NCBI GenBank assembly: GCA_002434245.1
Contig: DJJR01000026.1
Location: 70,023-134,022 of the forward strand
Length of the DNA stretch: 64,000 nt
Origin: Pelosinus fermentans
Lineage (GTDB): Bacteria; Bacillota; Negativicutes; DSM-13327
Reading direction: 5' to 3'
Every line of letters starts with the position of its first letter. Position 1 is the stretch's first letter. The translations under genes were made by a program, and so were the position numbers. The notes beneath the pieces were generated by a model, which saw only the letters and a program-made list of their open reading frames with translations, was not told where the DNA came from and did not search any database. Shown here piece by piece: positions 33,985 to 42,554 of the stretch.

Positions 33985-34809
33985 ATGATATCCTTACTTA
34001 CTCAAAGAGATAAAACCAGTGTAATAGAATTTTTAAAGCAAGATAGTATAGCAGGTGCTTTTATCATAGGAAATGTGCTGGAATTTGGCTTGGATAATCG
34101 TAAAGATCAGAGAAGATGCGGCGATTATTACGGATATTTTTCAAAGGGTCAATTAGCCGGGATATTGCCTTTTTATAACATGGGCAGTTGTATTCCTTTA
34201 TTTCATGAGGAGGAAGTGATTGAGCCTTTTGCTCAGATTATGGTGCACCGCCCTCTAGAGATGTTAATCGGCATGAAGAAGTTTGTTCAGCCTTTGTATG
34301 AGATCATTTCCGGAGAGAAAAACACGTTAACGTATCAGGAGAGCAGTTATTTTGTAAATAAGAGCTTAACGCCTTTTTCGTTAGGAGACAGCAGTTTTGC
34401 CGAAGCAAATGAGCTTGATCATCATCGTGTAGCAGCTTTTGTAAAGGATGCCTACTGGCACGGTTTTCATCAACAATACAGCCTGGAAGAAGTCGAAGCG
34501 TTTGTGGAGCAGCGTGCCATTGAGGAAGAACTATTATTTCTTATGGCAGAAGGTAAAATGGTTGCCCAGGCGTATATCCAAGCGGCTACGGATGAAATTA
34601 ATCAGATTGGCGGTGTGTATACCGTAGAAGAAGAACGGGGGAAAGGGTATTGCAAAGCCATTGTATCTAAACTATGTCAAAATATTATCAAGCGTGGAAA
34701 GACGCCGACGCTAATCGTACGTAAAAATAATTTTTCCGCAGTACGAGCTTACACCTCTTTAGGATTTACGTACTTTGATGATTATCTTCTGATCAAATTT
34801 CAAGTATAG
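33985..34809 (+). CDS. GNAT-family acetyltransferase
   Basis: This is a cytoplasmic protein of 274 residues. The C-terminal 130 residues carry the acetyl-CoA-binding fold: QIGGVYTVEEERGKGYCKAIV contains the pyrophosphate-binding R-x-x-G-x-G/A-like loop, and FSAVRAYTSLGFTYFDDY is the typical end. The N-terminal 130 residues form a second, more diverged domain, as in tandem-GNAT proteins. AAGGAGAG lies before the ATG. The substrate is unknown. It stands alone between two terminators and has no obvious link to its neighbours. Confidence 0.82.
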   Translation: MISLLTQRDKTSVIEFLKQDSIAGAFIIGNVLEFGLDNRKDQRRCGDYYGYFSKGQLAGILPFYNMGSCIPLFHEEEVIEPFAQIMVHRPLEMLIGMKKFVQPLYEIISGEKNTLTYQESSYFVNKSLTPFSLGDSSFAEANELDHHRVAAFVKDAYWHGFHQQYSLEEVEAFVEQRAIEEELLFLMAEGKMVAQAYIQAATDEINQIGGVYTVEEERGKGYCKAIVSKLCQNIIKRGKTPTLIVRKNNFSAVRAYTSLGFTYFDDYLLIKFQV

Positions 34810-34946
34810 CTGGCATGATGTAAGGTGCTGTTTACGGAATTAGAATAAAAAAAGTATATTTCAGATTGAATCTTAAAAATGAATGAGTTAATATAAGAAC
34901 ATTACGTCATTCATGCAAGTAAGAATCTTAATAAGAGGAGAATTCT

Positions 34947-36620
34947 GTGAAGATCAAAACAAAATTAATTATAGGATATACTGTTTTATCATGTTTAGTT
35001 ATTGCTGTAACCATATCTTCCATTTACGGATTTAAAAATTTACAAACTGCCTATGAGACAATTACCAACCATTCAGACGTTACGGTGATTCATTTGCGGG
35101 AGATACAATTTTATTTTACCGGACAAGCCAATGATGAACGCGGATTCTTGCTAACTGGCAGTCAGGAATTTCGCAAGGAAATCGGCGAAAAATCCGACAA
35201 TATAAAAAAACGTGTCCTATTGCTTCAAGGACTGATTATGACAAAGGAACAACAAGAGCTATTGAGTAAGATTGATGCCGCACACACTCGTTTTACGCAA
35301 AGCAATTATTCTGTAATGGATCTTTATTCAGCTGGACATATAGAAGAAGCGAAGCAAATGTCATTTGGAGATGGTCGAAAAACTCGCAAAGATCTGGAGA
35401 CCGCTTTTAATCAGTTGGTAACATTTACGTTGGAAAAGGCTGCTGATCAAAAACAGCAGGCTCAGGAGCTGGCGAAGAACATTATGATTGGCATACTAAT
35501 CGCTTCAGCTATTGCAATTAGTATCGGTATTCTATTAGGTCTCTACATGGCACGTACCATAACGAAACCGATCATTCAAATGACGGATCATATGGTAAGA
35601 GGTGATTTGAATTTTGCTGCGAATGTTACGTCTGCAGATGAAGTTGGTCATTTAATTCGGGCCTTTGACAAAATGATAACAACTTTGCGTTCTATGGTTA
35701 TGGGTGTACAAGCGAATGCAGAACAAGTTGCTGCTTCGGCGGAAGAATTGACAGCTAGTGCCGAAGAATCTGCCCATGCAGTCAATCAGGTTGCCACCTC
35801 TATTACAGAGGTGGCCCAGGGATCGGATGAGCAAGTCACGATTGTGAATGAAAACATAGCGGGTATTGAGCAGTTAGCTGCCAGCATTGGGCAGGTTGCT
35901 GTTAAAACGAATCAGGTATCTTTCAATGCCCAGCAGGCTGCTATTTCTGCGAAATCAGGGAGCAATGCTATTGAGGCTGCTATGAATCAAATGCTGCAAG
36001 TGGAACAGTCTACGGTCAAATCGGCAGAAGTTATTGCTAAATTAGGAGGGCACTCTCAGGAAATTGGGCAGATTGTCGATGCCATTGCCAGTATTGCGGG
36101 GCAAACCAATCTTCTTGCTCTCAATGCTGCTATTGAAGCCGCAAGGGCAGGGGAACATGGCAGAGGCTTTGCGGTTGTTGCCGAAGAAGTACGAAAACTG
36201 GCAGAACAGTCCCAGCATGCTACCAAAGAGATTGGGGATCTCATTCATGAAATTCAGGGAGATACTGATGAAGCAGTGCAGGCTATGCGGATTGGCTCGC
36301 AAGAAGTGCAAAAAGGCAATACAGTGGTCAATCTAGCAGGACGGTCTTTTAACGAAATTGCTGGTTCAGTGGATCAGGTTTCTTCCCAGATGCAGGACAT
36401 TTCAGCATTCACCCAACAAATTGTTGAAAAGAGCCAGCGGATTGTTGCCTCCATCGGTAACATCGCTGCGATTAGCAAGGAAAATGCCAGTCGAACCCAA
36501 ACTGCATCGGCAGCAACAGAGGAGCAATCCGCATCACTAGAAGAAATTGCTTCTTCCAGCCAAGTATTGGCAAAGTTGGCTGAAGAACTGCAACGTTCTA
36601 TTTCTCACTTTAAAAATTAA
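34947..36620 (+). CDS. Methyl-accepting chemotaxis protein
   Basis: This 557-residue transmembrane chemoreceptor signals to CheA/CheW. The first helix is near residues 7-29. A periplasmic four-helix-bundle (4HB_MCP) domain of about 150 residues follows, including [18 protein letters not shown]. The second helix is near 176-200, then a HAMP domain. The signalling tip [19 protein letters not shown] lies near residue 385, followed by [16 protein letters not shown]. Glutamine/glutamate pairs for methylation are visible on either side. The start is GTG, with AGAGGAG 6 bases upstream. The ligand is unknown. A strong terminator follows. Confidence 0.93.
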   Translation: MKIKTKLIIGYTVLSCLVIAVTISSIYGFKNLQTAYETITNHSDVTVIHLREIQFYFTGQANDERGFLLTGSQEFRKEIGEKSDNIKKRVLLLQGLIMTKEQQELLSKIDAAHTRFTQSNYSVMDLYSAGHIEEAKQMSFGDGRKTRKDLETAFNQLVTFTLEKAADQKQQAQELAKNIMIGILIASAIAISIGILLGLYMARTITKPIIQMTDHMVRGDLNFAANVTSADEVGHLIRAFDKMITTLRSMVMGVQANAEQVAASAEELTASAEESAHAVNQVATSITEVAQGSDEQVTIVNENIAGIEQLAASIGQVAVKTNQVSFNAQQAAISAKSGSNAIEAAMNQMLQVEQSTVKSAEVIAKLGGHSQEIGQIVDAIASIAGQTNLLALNAAIEAARAGEHGRGFAVVAEEVRKLAEQSQHATKEIGDLIHEIQGDTDEAVQAMRIGSQEVQKGNTVVNLAGRSFNEIAGSVDQVSSQMQDISAFTQQIVEKSQRIVASIGNIAAISKENASRTQTASAATEEQSASLEEIASSSQVLAKLAEELQRSISHFKN

Positions 36621-36647
36621 TGCATCTGTCTTAAGATAAACAGCAAG

Positions 36648-36690
36648 GAGGTCCGTCTCAAATTTTCACTTTGAGACGGACCTCTTATTT
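36648..36690 (+). terminator. Terminator of the chemoreceptor gene
   Basis: A 15-bp stem GAGGTCCGTCTCAAA / TTTGAGACGGACCTC is followed by TTATTTT. Confidence 0.9.
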
Positions 36691-36803
36691 TGTGGTATAA
36701 GAATGTATCTGTTTTATTTTTATGTTTGTTTCAGGGGAAAAATTGATGTACTATAGTTTTTATAGGATCAAAGTAAGATAATTTATAATTAGGGGGAATC
36801 GTT

Positions 36804-37823
36804 GTGGATATGAGAGAAGTAAGAGAAACTGCAAGGAAACAGATGATTGGTAAATGCCGGGTGTGTCCAGTTTGTAATGGACGGGCTTGTGCGGGAGAAG
36901 TTCCCGGCATGGGGGGGACGGGGACAGGTGAAGCCTTTACTGAAAATGTACGGGCTCTTGCCAGGTTGAAGTTGAACATGCGGGTCATACATGATGCCTT
37001 GCATCCTGACACAACAGTTGAAATGTTTGGTCAGCAGCTCAAAACTCCTATCATGGGAGCACCGATTACCGGTGCGGTGATTAATGCAGGGGAGGCATTG
37101 ACAGAACTCAATATGGTTTCAGCTCTTGTAGAAGGCAGTCATTTGGCGGGAAGTATCGGATGGATTGGTGATCCGGCTAATCCTAGTATGTATGAGGATG
37201 GCTTAGCATCCATTCGCAGGGCCGGTCAAGGCATTGCTATCATAAAACCTCGCGTGGATAATCAGGAAATTATTGCGCTTTTTAAATTGGCTGAAAAAGC
37301 TGGTGCCATCGCATTGGGAACAGATCTTGACGGAGCAGGTCTAATTACCATGGCTTTAAAGGGGCAGCCGGTTGGTCCGAAAACTGCAGAACAGCTTAAA
37401 GAGTTGATACAATCTACTGCCCTGCCCTTTATTATCAAAGGAATTATGACGGTGGATGAGGCTGTTACATGTGTAGAAGTAGGAGCAAAGGCGATTGTCA
37501 TCTCGAATCATGGAGGCAGGGTACTGGATCATACTCCTGGTGTGGCAGATGTACTGCCGGAAATTTCCAGGGCAGTAAGGGGGAAAATCACGATATTAGC
37601 TGATGGCGGGGTACGTTCTGGAGCCGATGTATTAAAATTACTGGCATTAGGGGCAGACGGAGTGTTAGTTGGCCGGCCACTCATTATAGGGGCTTATGGC
37701 GGCGATGCAGAAGGTGTAAAAACCATTATTGATAAATATACCAGTGAATTAAAGGCTGCTATGATCTTAACAGGCTGTAAGAGCGTTAAAGAGATCCCTC
37801 CAGAGGTTTTATGGAATAAATAA
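36804..37823 (+). CDS. FMN-dependent alpha-hydroxy-acid dehydrogenase-like protein
   Basis: This is a cytoplasmic TIM-barrel flavoprotein of 339 residues that should oxidise a 2-hydroxy acid such as lactate or glycolate. Family motifs are LKTPIMGAPITG, FIIKGIMTVDEAV, the active-site histidine and FMN segment ISNHGGRVLDHTPG, ILADGGVRSGADVLKLLALGAD and VLVGRPLI. The N-terminus carries four clustered cysteines (C-R-V-C-P-V-C...ACAG, about residues 18-29) that are not part of the classical enzyme and could bind iron-sulfur or zinc. The GTG at 36804 follows AGGGGG by 7 bases; an ATG two codons later is also possible. It is monocistronic, with a terminator. Confidence 0.85.
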   Translation: MDMREVRETARKQMIGKCRVCPVCNGRACAGEVPGMGGTGTGEAFTENVRALARLKLNMRVIHDALHPDTTVEMFGQQLKTPIMGAPITGAVINAGEALTELNMVSALVEGSHLAGSIGWIGDPANPSMYEDGLASIRRAGQGIAIIKPRVDNQEIIALFKLAEKAGAIALGTDLDGAGLITMALKGQPVGPKTAEQLKELIQSTALPFIIKGIMTVDEAVTCVEVGAKAIVISNHGGRVLDHTPGVADVLPEISRAVRGKITILADGGVRSGADVLKLLALGADGVLVGRPLIIGAYGGDAEGVKTIIDKYTSELKAAMILTGCKSVKEIPPEVLWNK

Positions 37824-37915
37824 TGGTTAATAGAGATAAATGTATTGGACGATAAGATTATGATATAAATTTCATAAATCGTAGAAAATGCCAATATATA
37901 AGAGCATGTTGTTGT

Positions 37916-37939
37916 ACCGCCCGTAAGGGCGGTTATTTT
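37916..37939 (+). terminator. Intrinsic terminator before kdp
   Basis: A 7-bp stem ACCGCCC / GGGCGGT with a GTAA loop is followed by TATTTTTC. It ends the alpha-hydroxy-acid dehydrogenase transcript. Confidence 0.85.
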
Positions 37940-38051
37940 TCTGATATTTTTACATTATCTTTACATCCTTGCAGTCTTTCTTGACACCTTCTTTATAGGA
38001 AATGGGGTTACAATGATCCTGTAAGAGGATTTTGATAGGAGGCTGGTAGTT

Positions 38052-38138
38052 GTGATCGATTTATGGATAGCAGGCTTAATATCCCTAGGTCTATTTATGT
38101 ATCTTATATATGCATTATTAAAACCGGAGGAGTTTTAG
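38052..38138 (+). CDS. kdpF: KdpF small subunit of the potassium-transporting ATPase
   Basis: This 28-residue single-helix peptide stabilises the KdpFABC complex in the inner membrane. The frame GTG ATC GAT TTA TGG reads VIDLWIAGLISLGLFMYLIY followed by ALLKPEEF: a hydrophobic helix ending in the KPE(E/R)F tail typical of KdpF. AGGAGGCTGGTAGTT precedes the GTG. It ends 2 bases before the kdpA ATG. It is too short for standard gene finders, and a longer in-frame kdpA extension would hide it. Position and sequence together make the call secure. Confidence 0.92.
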   Translation: MIDLWIAGLISLGLFMYLIYALLKPEEF

Positions 38139-38140
38139 AT

Positions 38141-39844
38141 ATGATTACAGATGTATTACTATTTATTATATTCTTTGTATTGCTGCTTCTCATGGCTTGG
38201 CCTTTAGGGAAGTATATGGCAAAAGTCTATAGCGGTGAGAGAACAATGCTTGATACCATCTTTTTGCCAATCGAAAGGACCTTATATCGTTTAACTGGAA
38301 TTGATGCTGCCCAAGAGATGGATTGGCGGCAGTATGCTGGCGGACTCCTTATTTTCAACATAGTAGGGTTGGCTGCTGTGATGGTTATACAGGAATTACA
38401 GCCTATATTACCATGGAATCCAGAAGGAATGGCTTCAGTGCCTTGGGATTTAGCTTTTAATACAGCAGCTAGCTTTATGACAAATACCAACTGGCAGGCT
38501 TATAGCGGCGAAACGACAATGAGTTATTTCACGCAGATGACAGCACTGACCGTACAAAATTTTTTTTCTGCAGCAACGGGTATGGCTGCTGCAGTTGCCC
38601 TAGTACGAGGTTTGGTTCGCAAGAATACAAAACATATCGGTAATTTCTGGTCTGATATGGTACGAAGTATCATCTGGATTTTGCTGCCCTTATCCATTGT
38701 AGTCAGCATGGTGTTTGTGCAGCAGGGGGTAATACAAAATCTTTCACCTTATATGACAGTAGATACATTAGAAGGGGGGCGGCAGACAATTGCTATGGGG
38801 CCTGCAGCTTCCCAGGAAGCAATTAAATTATTAGGGACCAATGGCGGTGGATATTTCAATGCGAATTCGGCTCATCCTTTTGAGAACCCGACTCCCTTCA
38901 CGAATTTAGTTCAGGCATTGAGCATTTTTCTTATTCCTTCAGCAATGGTATTTATGTTTGGGAATATGGTCAAGGATCGGCGTCAGGGATATGCAATAAT
39001 GGCAGCGATGCTCTTACTATTTTCTGTAAGTCTTGGCGGTCTCTACGCGAGTGAACTCTATGGCAATCCGATAGCGGAGCATATGGGAGTGAGTGAGCCA
39101 GCGAATATGGAAGGGAAAGACATGCGCTTTGGCATAAATGGCTCCGCCTTATTTGCCGCTGTGACAACTGCAGCCTCTTGCGGGGCAGTAAATACTATGC
39201 ACGACAGCCTTACACCTTTAGGCGGTATGATAACGATGCTGCAGATGATGTTAGGGGAAGTCGTAATCGGTGGTGTTGGTGCAGGTCTTTATGGCATGAT
39301 GATGTTTGTTCTGCTGACCGTCTTTGTAGTAGGATTGATGGTTGGTCGTTCACCTGAGTATTTAGGTAAAAAAATTGAAGCAAAGGAAATGAAGATGGCG
39401 ATTATCGCTATTTTGATCCCTGCAGTAACAGTGTTATTTGGCAGCGCTGTTTCTGTGACTGCCGATGCAGGTCTTGCTGGTATTAACAATGTTGGACCTC
39501 ATGGTTTAAGTGAAATATTGTATGCCTTTGCCTCTGGGGCAGGTAATAACGGCAGTGCTTTTGCAGGGCTCAGTGCAAATACCTTATATTACAATCTGAT
39601 GACTGCAGCAGCGATGTTGATAGGACGATTTGGTGTGATTATACCCGTCTTGGTCATTGCTGGCAGCTTGGCAAAAAAAAGAGTATCATCTCCCGGACCT
39701 GGGACTTTTCCAACAACAGGACCATTGTTTGTTTTATTGTTAGCTGGAATTGTGGTCATGGTAGGAGCATTGACCTTTTTGCCAGCATTATCTTTAGGAC
39801 CTATTATTGAACATTTATTAATGCTGCAAGGTGTGACTTTTTAA
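38141..39844 (+). CDS. kdpA: Potassium-transporting ATPase subunit A
   Basis: KdpA is the potassium-selective channel-like subunit of the high-affinity pump (567 residues, about ten helices). Selectivity-loop motifs are visible: [55 protein letters not shown] and [15 protein letters not shown]. The start is the ATG at 38141, just after kdpF and after GGAGG; an upstream in-frame ATG at 38063 lies inside kdpF and is rejected. Operon order is kdpF-A-B-C-D-E without large gaps. Potassium limitation and turgor normally induce it through KdpDE. Confidence 0.97.
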   Translation: MITDVLLFIIFFVLLLLMAWPLGKYMAKVYSGERTMLDTIFLPIERTLYRLTGIDAAQEMDWRQYAGGLLIFNIVGLAAVMVIQELQPILPWNPEGMASVPWDLAFNTAASFMTNTNWQAYSGETTMSYFTQMTALTVQNFFSAATGMAAAVALVRGLVRKNTKHIGNFWSDMVRSIIWILLPLSIVVSMVFVQQGVIQNLSPYMTVDTLEGGRQTIAMGPAASQEAIKLLGTNGGGYFNANSAHPFENPTPFTNLVQALSIFLIPSAMVFMFGNMVKDRRQGYAIMAAMLLLFSVSLGGLYASELYGNPIAEHMGVSEPANMEGKDMRFGINGSALFAAVTTAASCGAVNTMHDSLTPLGGMITMLQMMLGEVVIGGVGAGLYGMMMFVLLTVFVVGLMVGRSPEYLGKKIEAKEMKMAIIAILIPAVTVLFGSAVSVTADAGLAGINNVGPHGLSEILYAFASGAGNNGSAFAGLSANTLYYNLMTAAAMLIGRFGVIIPVLVIAGSLAKKRVSSPGPGTFPTTGPLFVLLLAGIVVMVGALTFLPALSLGPIIEHLLMLQGVTF

Positions 39845-39860
39845 CAAGGAGGAAAAAGCT

Positions 39861-41894
39861 ATGAGTACAAATTCAAATGGTTTTAATAAAGAAATTCTGA
39901 TAAAGGCCTGCCGTGAAGCTTTATATAAGTTGAATCCCAAAGTGCAGGTGCGAAATCCAGTCATGTTTATTGTATTGATTGTCTCTTTGTTGACAACTGG
40001 GTTTGTATTGCGTGATTTATTTCAGGGAAGTGCGGGGAAAACATCTTTTGTCTTACAAATAACAGTATGGCTTTGGTTTACTGTATTGTTTGCCAATTTT
40101 GCCGAGGCGATAGCGGAAGGTCGGGGGAAAGCTCAGGCTCAGGCGTTAAGACGGACTCGTACACAAACACAGGCAAAAAAAATAATCCATGACAAACCTC
40201 AGGTGGTTGAGGCCGCCAGCTTAAGAAAAGGCGATATCGTATTGGTGGAGCCTGGTGATCTGATTCCCAGTGATGGAGAGGTTATTGAAGGAATGGCGAC
40301 AGTGGATGAAAGTGCGGTAACTGGTGAATCAGCTCCTGTCATTCGTGAGTCGGGGGGCGATAAATCTTCCGTTACAGGTGGTACTCGGGTATTATCAGAC
40401 TGGATTAAGGTACAAGTGACTGCAAATCCAGGAGAGACCTTTTTGGATCGTATGATTTCCCTGGTTGAAGGGGCAAAACGCCAGAAAACCCCCAATGAAA
40501 TTGCATTAACGATTTTATTGGTTGGCTTAACCATTGTATTCTTAGCAGCCGTGGTGACATTATATCCGTATGTCTGTTACTCAGGAGTCAGCATTTCCAT
40601 TACGGTTCTAGCCGCTTTACTGGTATGTTTGATTCCAACGACAATCGGCGGTTTATTAAGTGCCATTGGTATCGCAGGTATGGATCGGCTATTGAAACGT
40701 AATGTGCTGTCTATGTCTGGAAGAGCGGTAGAAGCGGCTGGAGATGTGGATGTATTAATGCTGGATAAAACAGGTACGATTACCTTGGGTAACCGTATGG
40801 CCACTGATTTTATTCCCGCTGCAGGCGTTTCTATGGAGGATTTAGCTGATGCAGCACAGATGGCATCTTTAGCGGATGAAACACCGGAAGGTCGCAGTAT
40901 TGTAGTATTAGCCAAGCAGAAATATAATTTACGGGAACGAGATTTAACGAAGTTAGAAGCGGAGTTTATTCCTTTTAGCGCTCACACGCGTATGAGCGGG
41001 GTAAATCTAAAAGATAAGGTAATACGCAAAGGTTCTGTGGATGCGATTCAAAAATATGTCAGAGAAAAGGGCAGTGAATTGCCTGAAAATGTTAAGCTTT
41101 CCTGTGAAAGTATTGCTAAAAGCGGTGGCACACCTTTGGTCGTAGCGGAAGATTCTAAGGTGCTTGGAGCGGTTCACCTAAAAGACGTCATTAAAGGCGG
41201 CATTAAAGAGCGATTTAAAGAGCTTAGGCAAATGGGTATTAAGACCGTTATGATTACAGGGGATAATCCATTAACGGCTGCTGCTATTGCTGCAGAGGCT
41301 GGGGTAGATGATTTTATGGCAGAGGCTACTCCGGAAGGGAAGTTGGCTCTGATTCGAGAGTACCAGGAGAAAGGGATGTTAGTAGCCATGACTGGTGATG
41401 GTACCAATGATGCCCCGGCCTTGGCCCAAGCTGATGTAGGAGTTGCGATGAATAGCGGCACACAGGCAGCCAAAGAAGCTGGCAACATGGTAGATCTTGA
41501 TAGTAACCCCACAAAGCTGATTGAAATCGTAGAAATTGGTAAACAACTATTGATGACTAGAGGGTCCTTGACGACATTTAGTATTGCGAATGATGTTGCT
41601 AAATATTTTGCCATCATTCCAGCACTGTTTTCCGCGGCCTATCCAGCATTTGAAGTGTTTAATATTATGGGATTATCCACTCCGGAAAGTGCGATCTTGA
41701 GTGCTGTAATCTTTAATGCTTTGATTATTATCGCTTTGGTGCCTTTAGCGCTGAGAGGCGTAGCGTATCGACCCTTAGGTGCACATGTAATCCTGCAGCG
41801 GAACCTAATTATTTATGGCATTGGTGGTTTGGCAGCACCTTTTCTGGGTATCAAGTTAATTGATATATTGCTGGTTGCTTTGCATTTAGTATAA
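39861..41894 (+). CDS. kdpB: Potassium-transporting ATPase subunit B (P-type ATPase)
   Basis: KdpB is the catalytic P-type ATPase of the Kdp pump (677 residues). The phosphorylated aspartate is about D302 in [12 protein letters not shown]. Other family motifs are [13 protein letters not shown], the ATP-binding [10 protein letters not shown] and the hinge [21 protein letters not shown]. Membrane helices lie at the N-terminus ([15 protein letters not shown]), in the middle and near the C-terminus. AAGGAGG lies about 9 bases before the ATG. Sixteen bases separate it from kdpA. Nothing deviates from the family. Confidence 0.97.
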   Translation: MSTNSNGFNKEILIKACREALYKLNPKVQVRNPVMFIVLIVSLLTTGFVLRDLFQGSAGKTSFVLQITVWLWFTVLFANFAEAIAEGRGKAQAQALRRTRTQTQAKKIIHDKPQVVEAASLRKGDIVLVEPGDLIPSDGEVIEGMATVDESAVTGESAPVIRESGGDKSSVTGGTRVLSDWIKVQVTANPGETFLDRMISLVEGAKRQKTPNEIALTILLVGLTIVFLAAVVTLYPYVCYSGVSISITVLAALLVCLIPTTIGGLLSAIGIAGMDRLLKRNVLSMSGRAVEAAGDVDVLMLDKTGTITLGNRMATDFIPAAGVSMEDLADAAQMASLADETPEGRSIVVLAKQKYNLRERDLTKLEAEFIPFSAHTRMSGVNLKDKVIRKGSVDAIQKYVREKGSELPENVKLSCESIAKSGGTPLVVAEDSKVLGAVHLKDVIKGGIKERFKELRQMGIKTVMITGDNPLTAAAIAAEAGVDDFMAEATPEGKLALIREYQEKGMLVAMTGDGTNDAPALAQADVGVAMNSGTQAAKEAGNMVDLDSNPTKLIEIVEIGKQLLMTRGSLTTFSIANDVAKYFAIIPALFSAAYPAFEVFNIMGLSTPESAILSAVIFNALIIIALVPLALRGVAYRPLGAHVILQRNLIIYGIGGLAAPFLGIKLIDILLVALHLV

Positions 41895-41930
41895 CAATGA
41901 TCGAGTCAAATGCACGAAAGGAAGTTGAAT

Positions 41931-42515
41931 ATGATGTGGAAACAAATAATAAGCGTTTTGCGCTTACTAATCCTATTGACGGTTATTACTGGTATCGTAT
42001 ATCCTTTGGCTGTGACAGGAGCAGCACAGACGCTTTTTTCTGAGCAAGCCAATGGTTCATTGGTTTATATACATGACAAACCAGCTGGCTCCAGCTTGCT
42101 GGGACAGAATTTTACAACAGCAGTGTATTTTCATGGTCGTCCATCTTCAGCAGGTGCAGAGGGATATGATGCCGCTGGATCAGCAGGATCAAACCTGGGA
42201 CCGACAAGTAAAAAGTTAGAGGATGCACTAAAGAGTAATATTGAGAAAATTCGCAATGAAGACCAGATTGCTGAAAGTTTTCCAATACCCTCTGATTTTG
42301 TCATGGCATCCGCTAGTGGTCTTGATCCTGATATATCACCAGAATCAGCCTATTTGCAGATCCAGCGCATTGCCAGTGAGCGAGGAATAGGGGAAAACGA
42401 GATAAGAGAGCTAATAACCAGCCATATACAGAGTAGACAATTTGGTTTCTTAGGTACAGATCGGATAAACGTGCTGGCGCTTAATATGGCACTGGATCGT
42501 TTGGCAGGTAAATAA
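41931..42515 (+). CDS. kdpC: Potassium-transporting ATPase subunit C
   Basis: KdpC is a single-span subunit that helps ATP binding and complex assembly (about 194 residues). The N-terminal helix is VLRLLILLTVITGIVYPLAV, followed by the family motifs SLLGQNFTTAVYFHGRPSSA and GLDPDISPESAYLQIQRIA. The start is the ATG at 41931, 7 bases after AAAGGAAG; a start at 41910 would place the ribosome-binding site inside the gene. Forty bases separate it from kdpD. Confidence 0.95.
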   Translation: MMWKQIISVLRLLILLTVITGIVYPLAVTGAAQTLFSEQANGSLVYIHDKPAGSSLLGQNFTTAVYFHGRPSSAGAEGYDAAGSAGSNLGPTSKKLEDALKSNIEKIRNEDQIAESFPIPSDFVMASASGLDPDISPESAYLQIQRIASERGIGENEIRELITSHIQSRQFGFLGTDRINVLALNMALDRLAGK

Positions 42516-42554
42516 TAAAAAAATCAATTCATTTACTATAATGGAGGCAATGAT

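Noticed and set aside
36064..36336. ORFs on both strands within the chemoreceptor signalling domain
   Set aside because: They are shadows of the highly helical, conserved MCP frame.
38063..38140. Longer kdpA start
   Set aside because: It lies within kdpF in another frame, and KdpA proteins start at the ATG at 38141.
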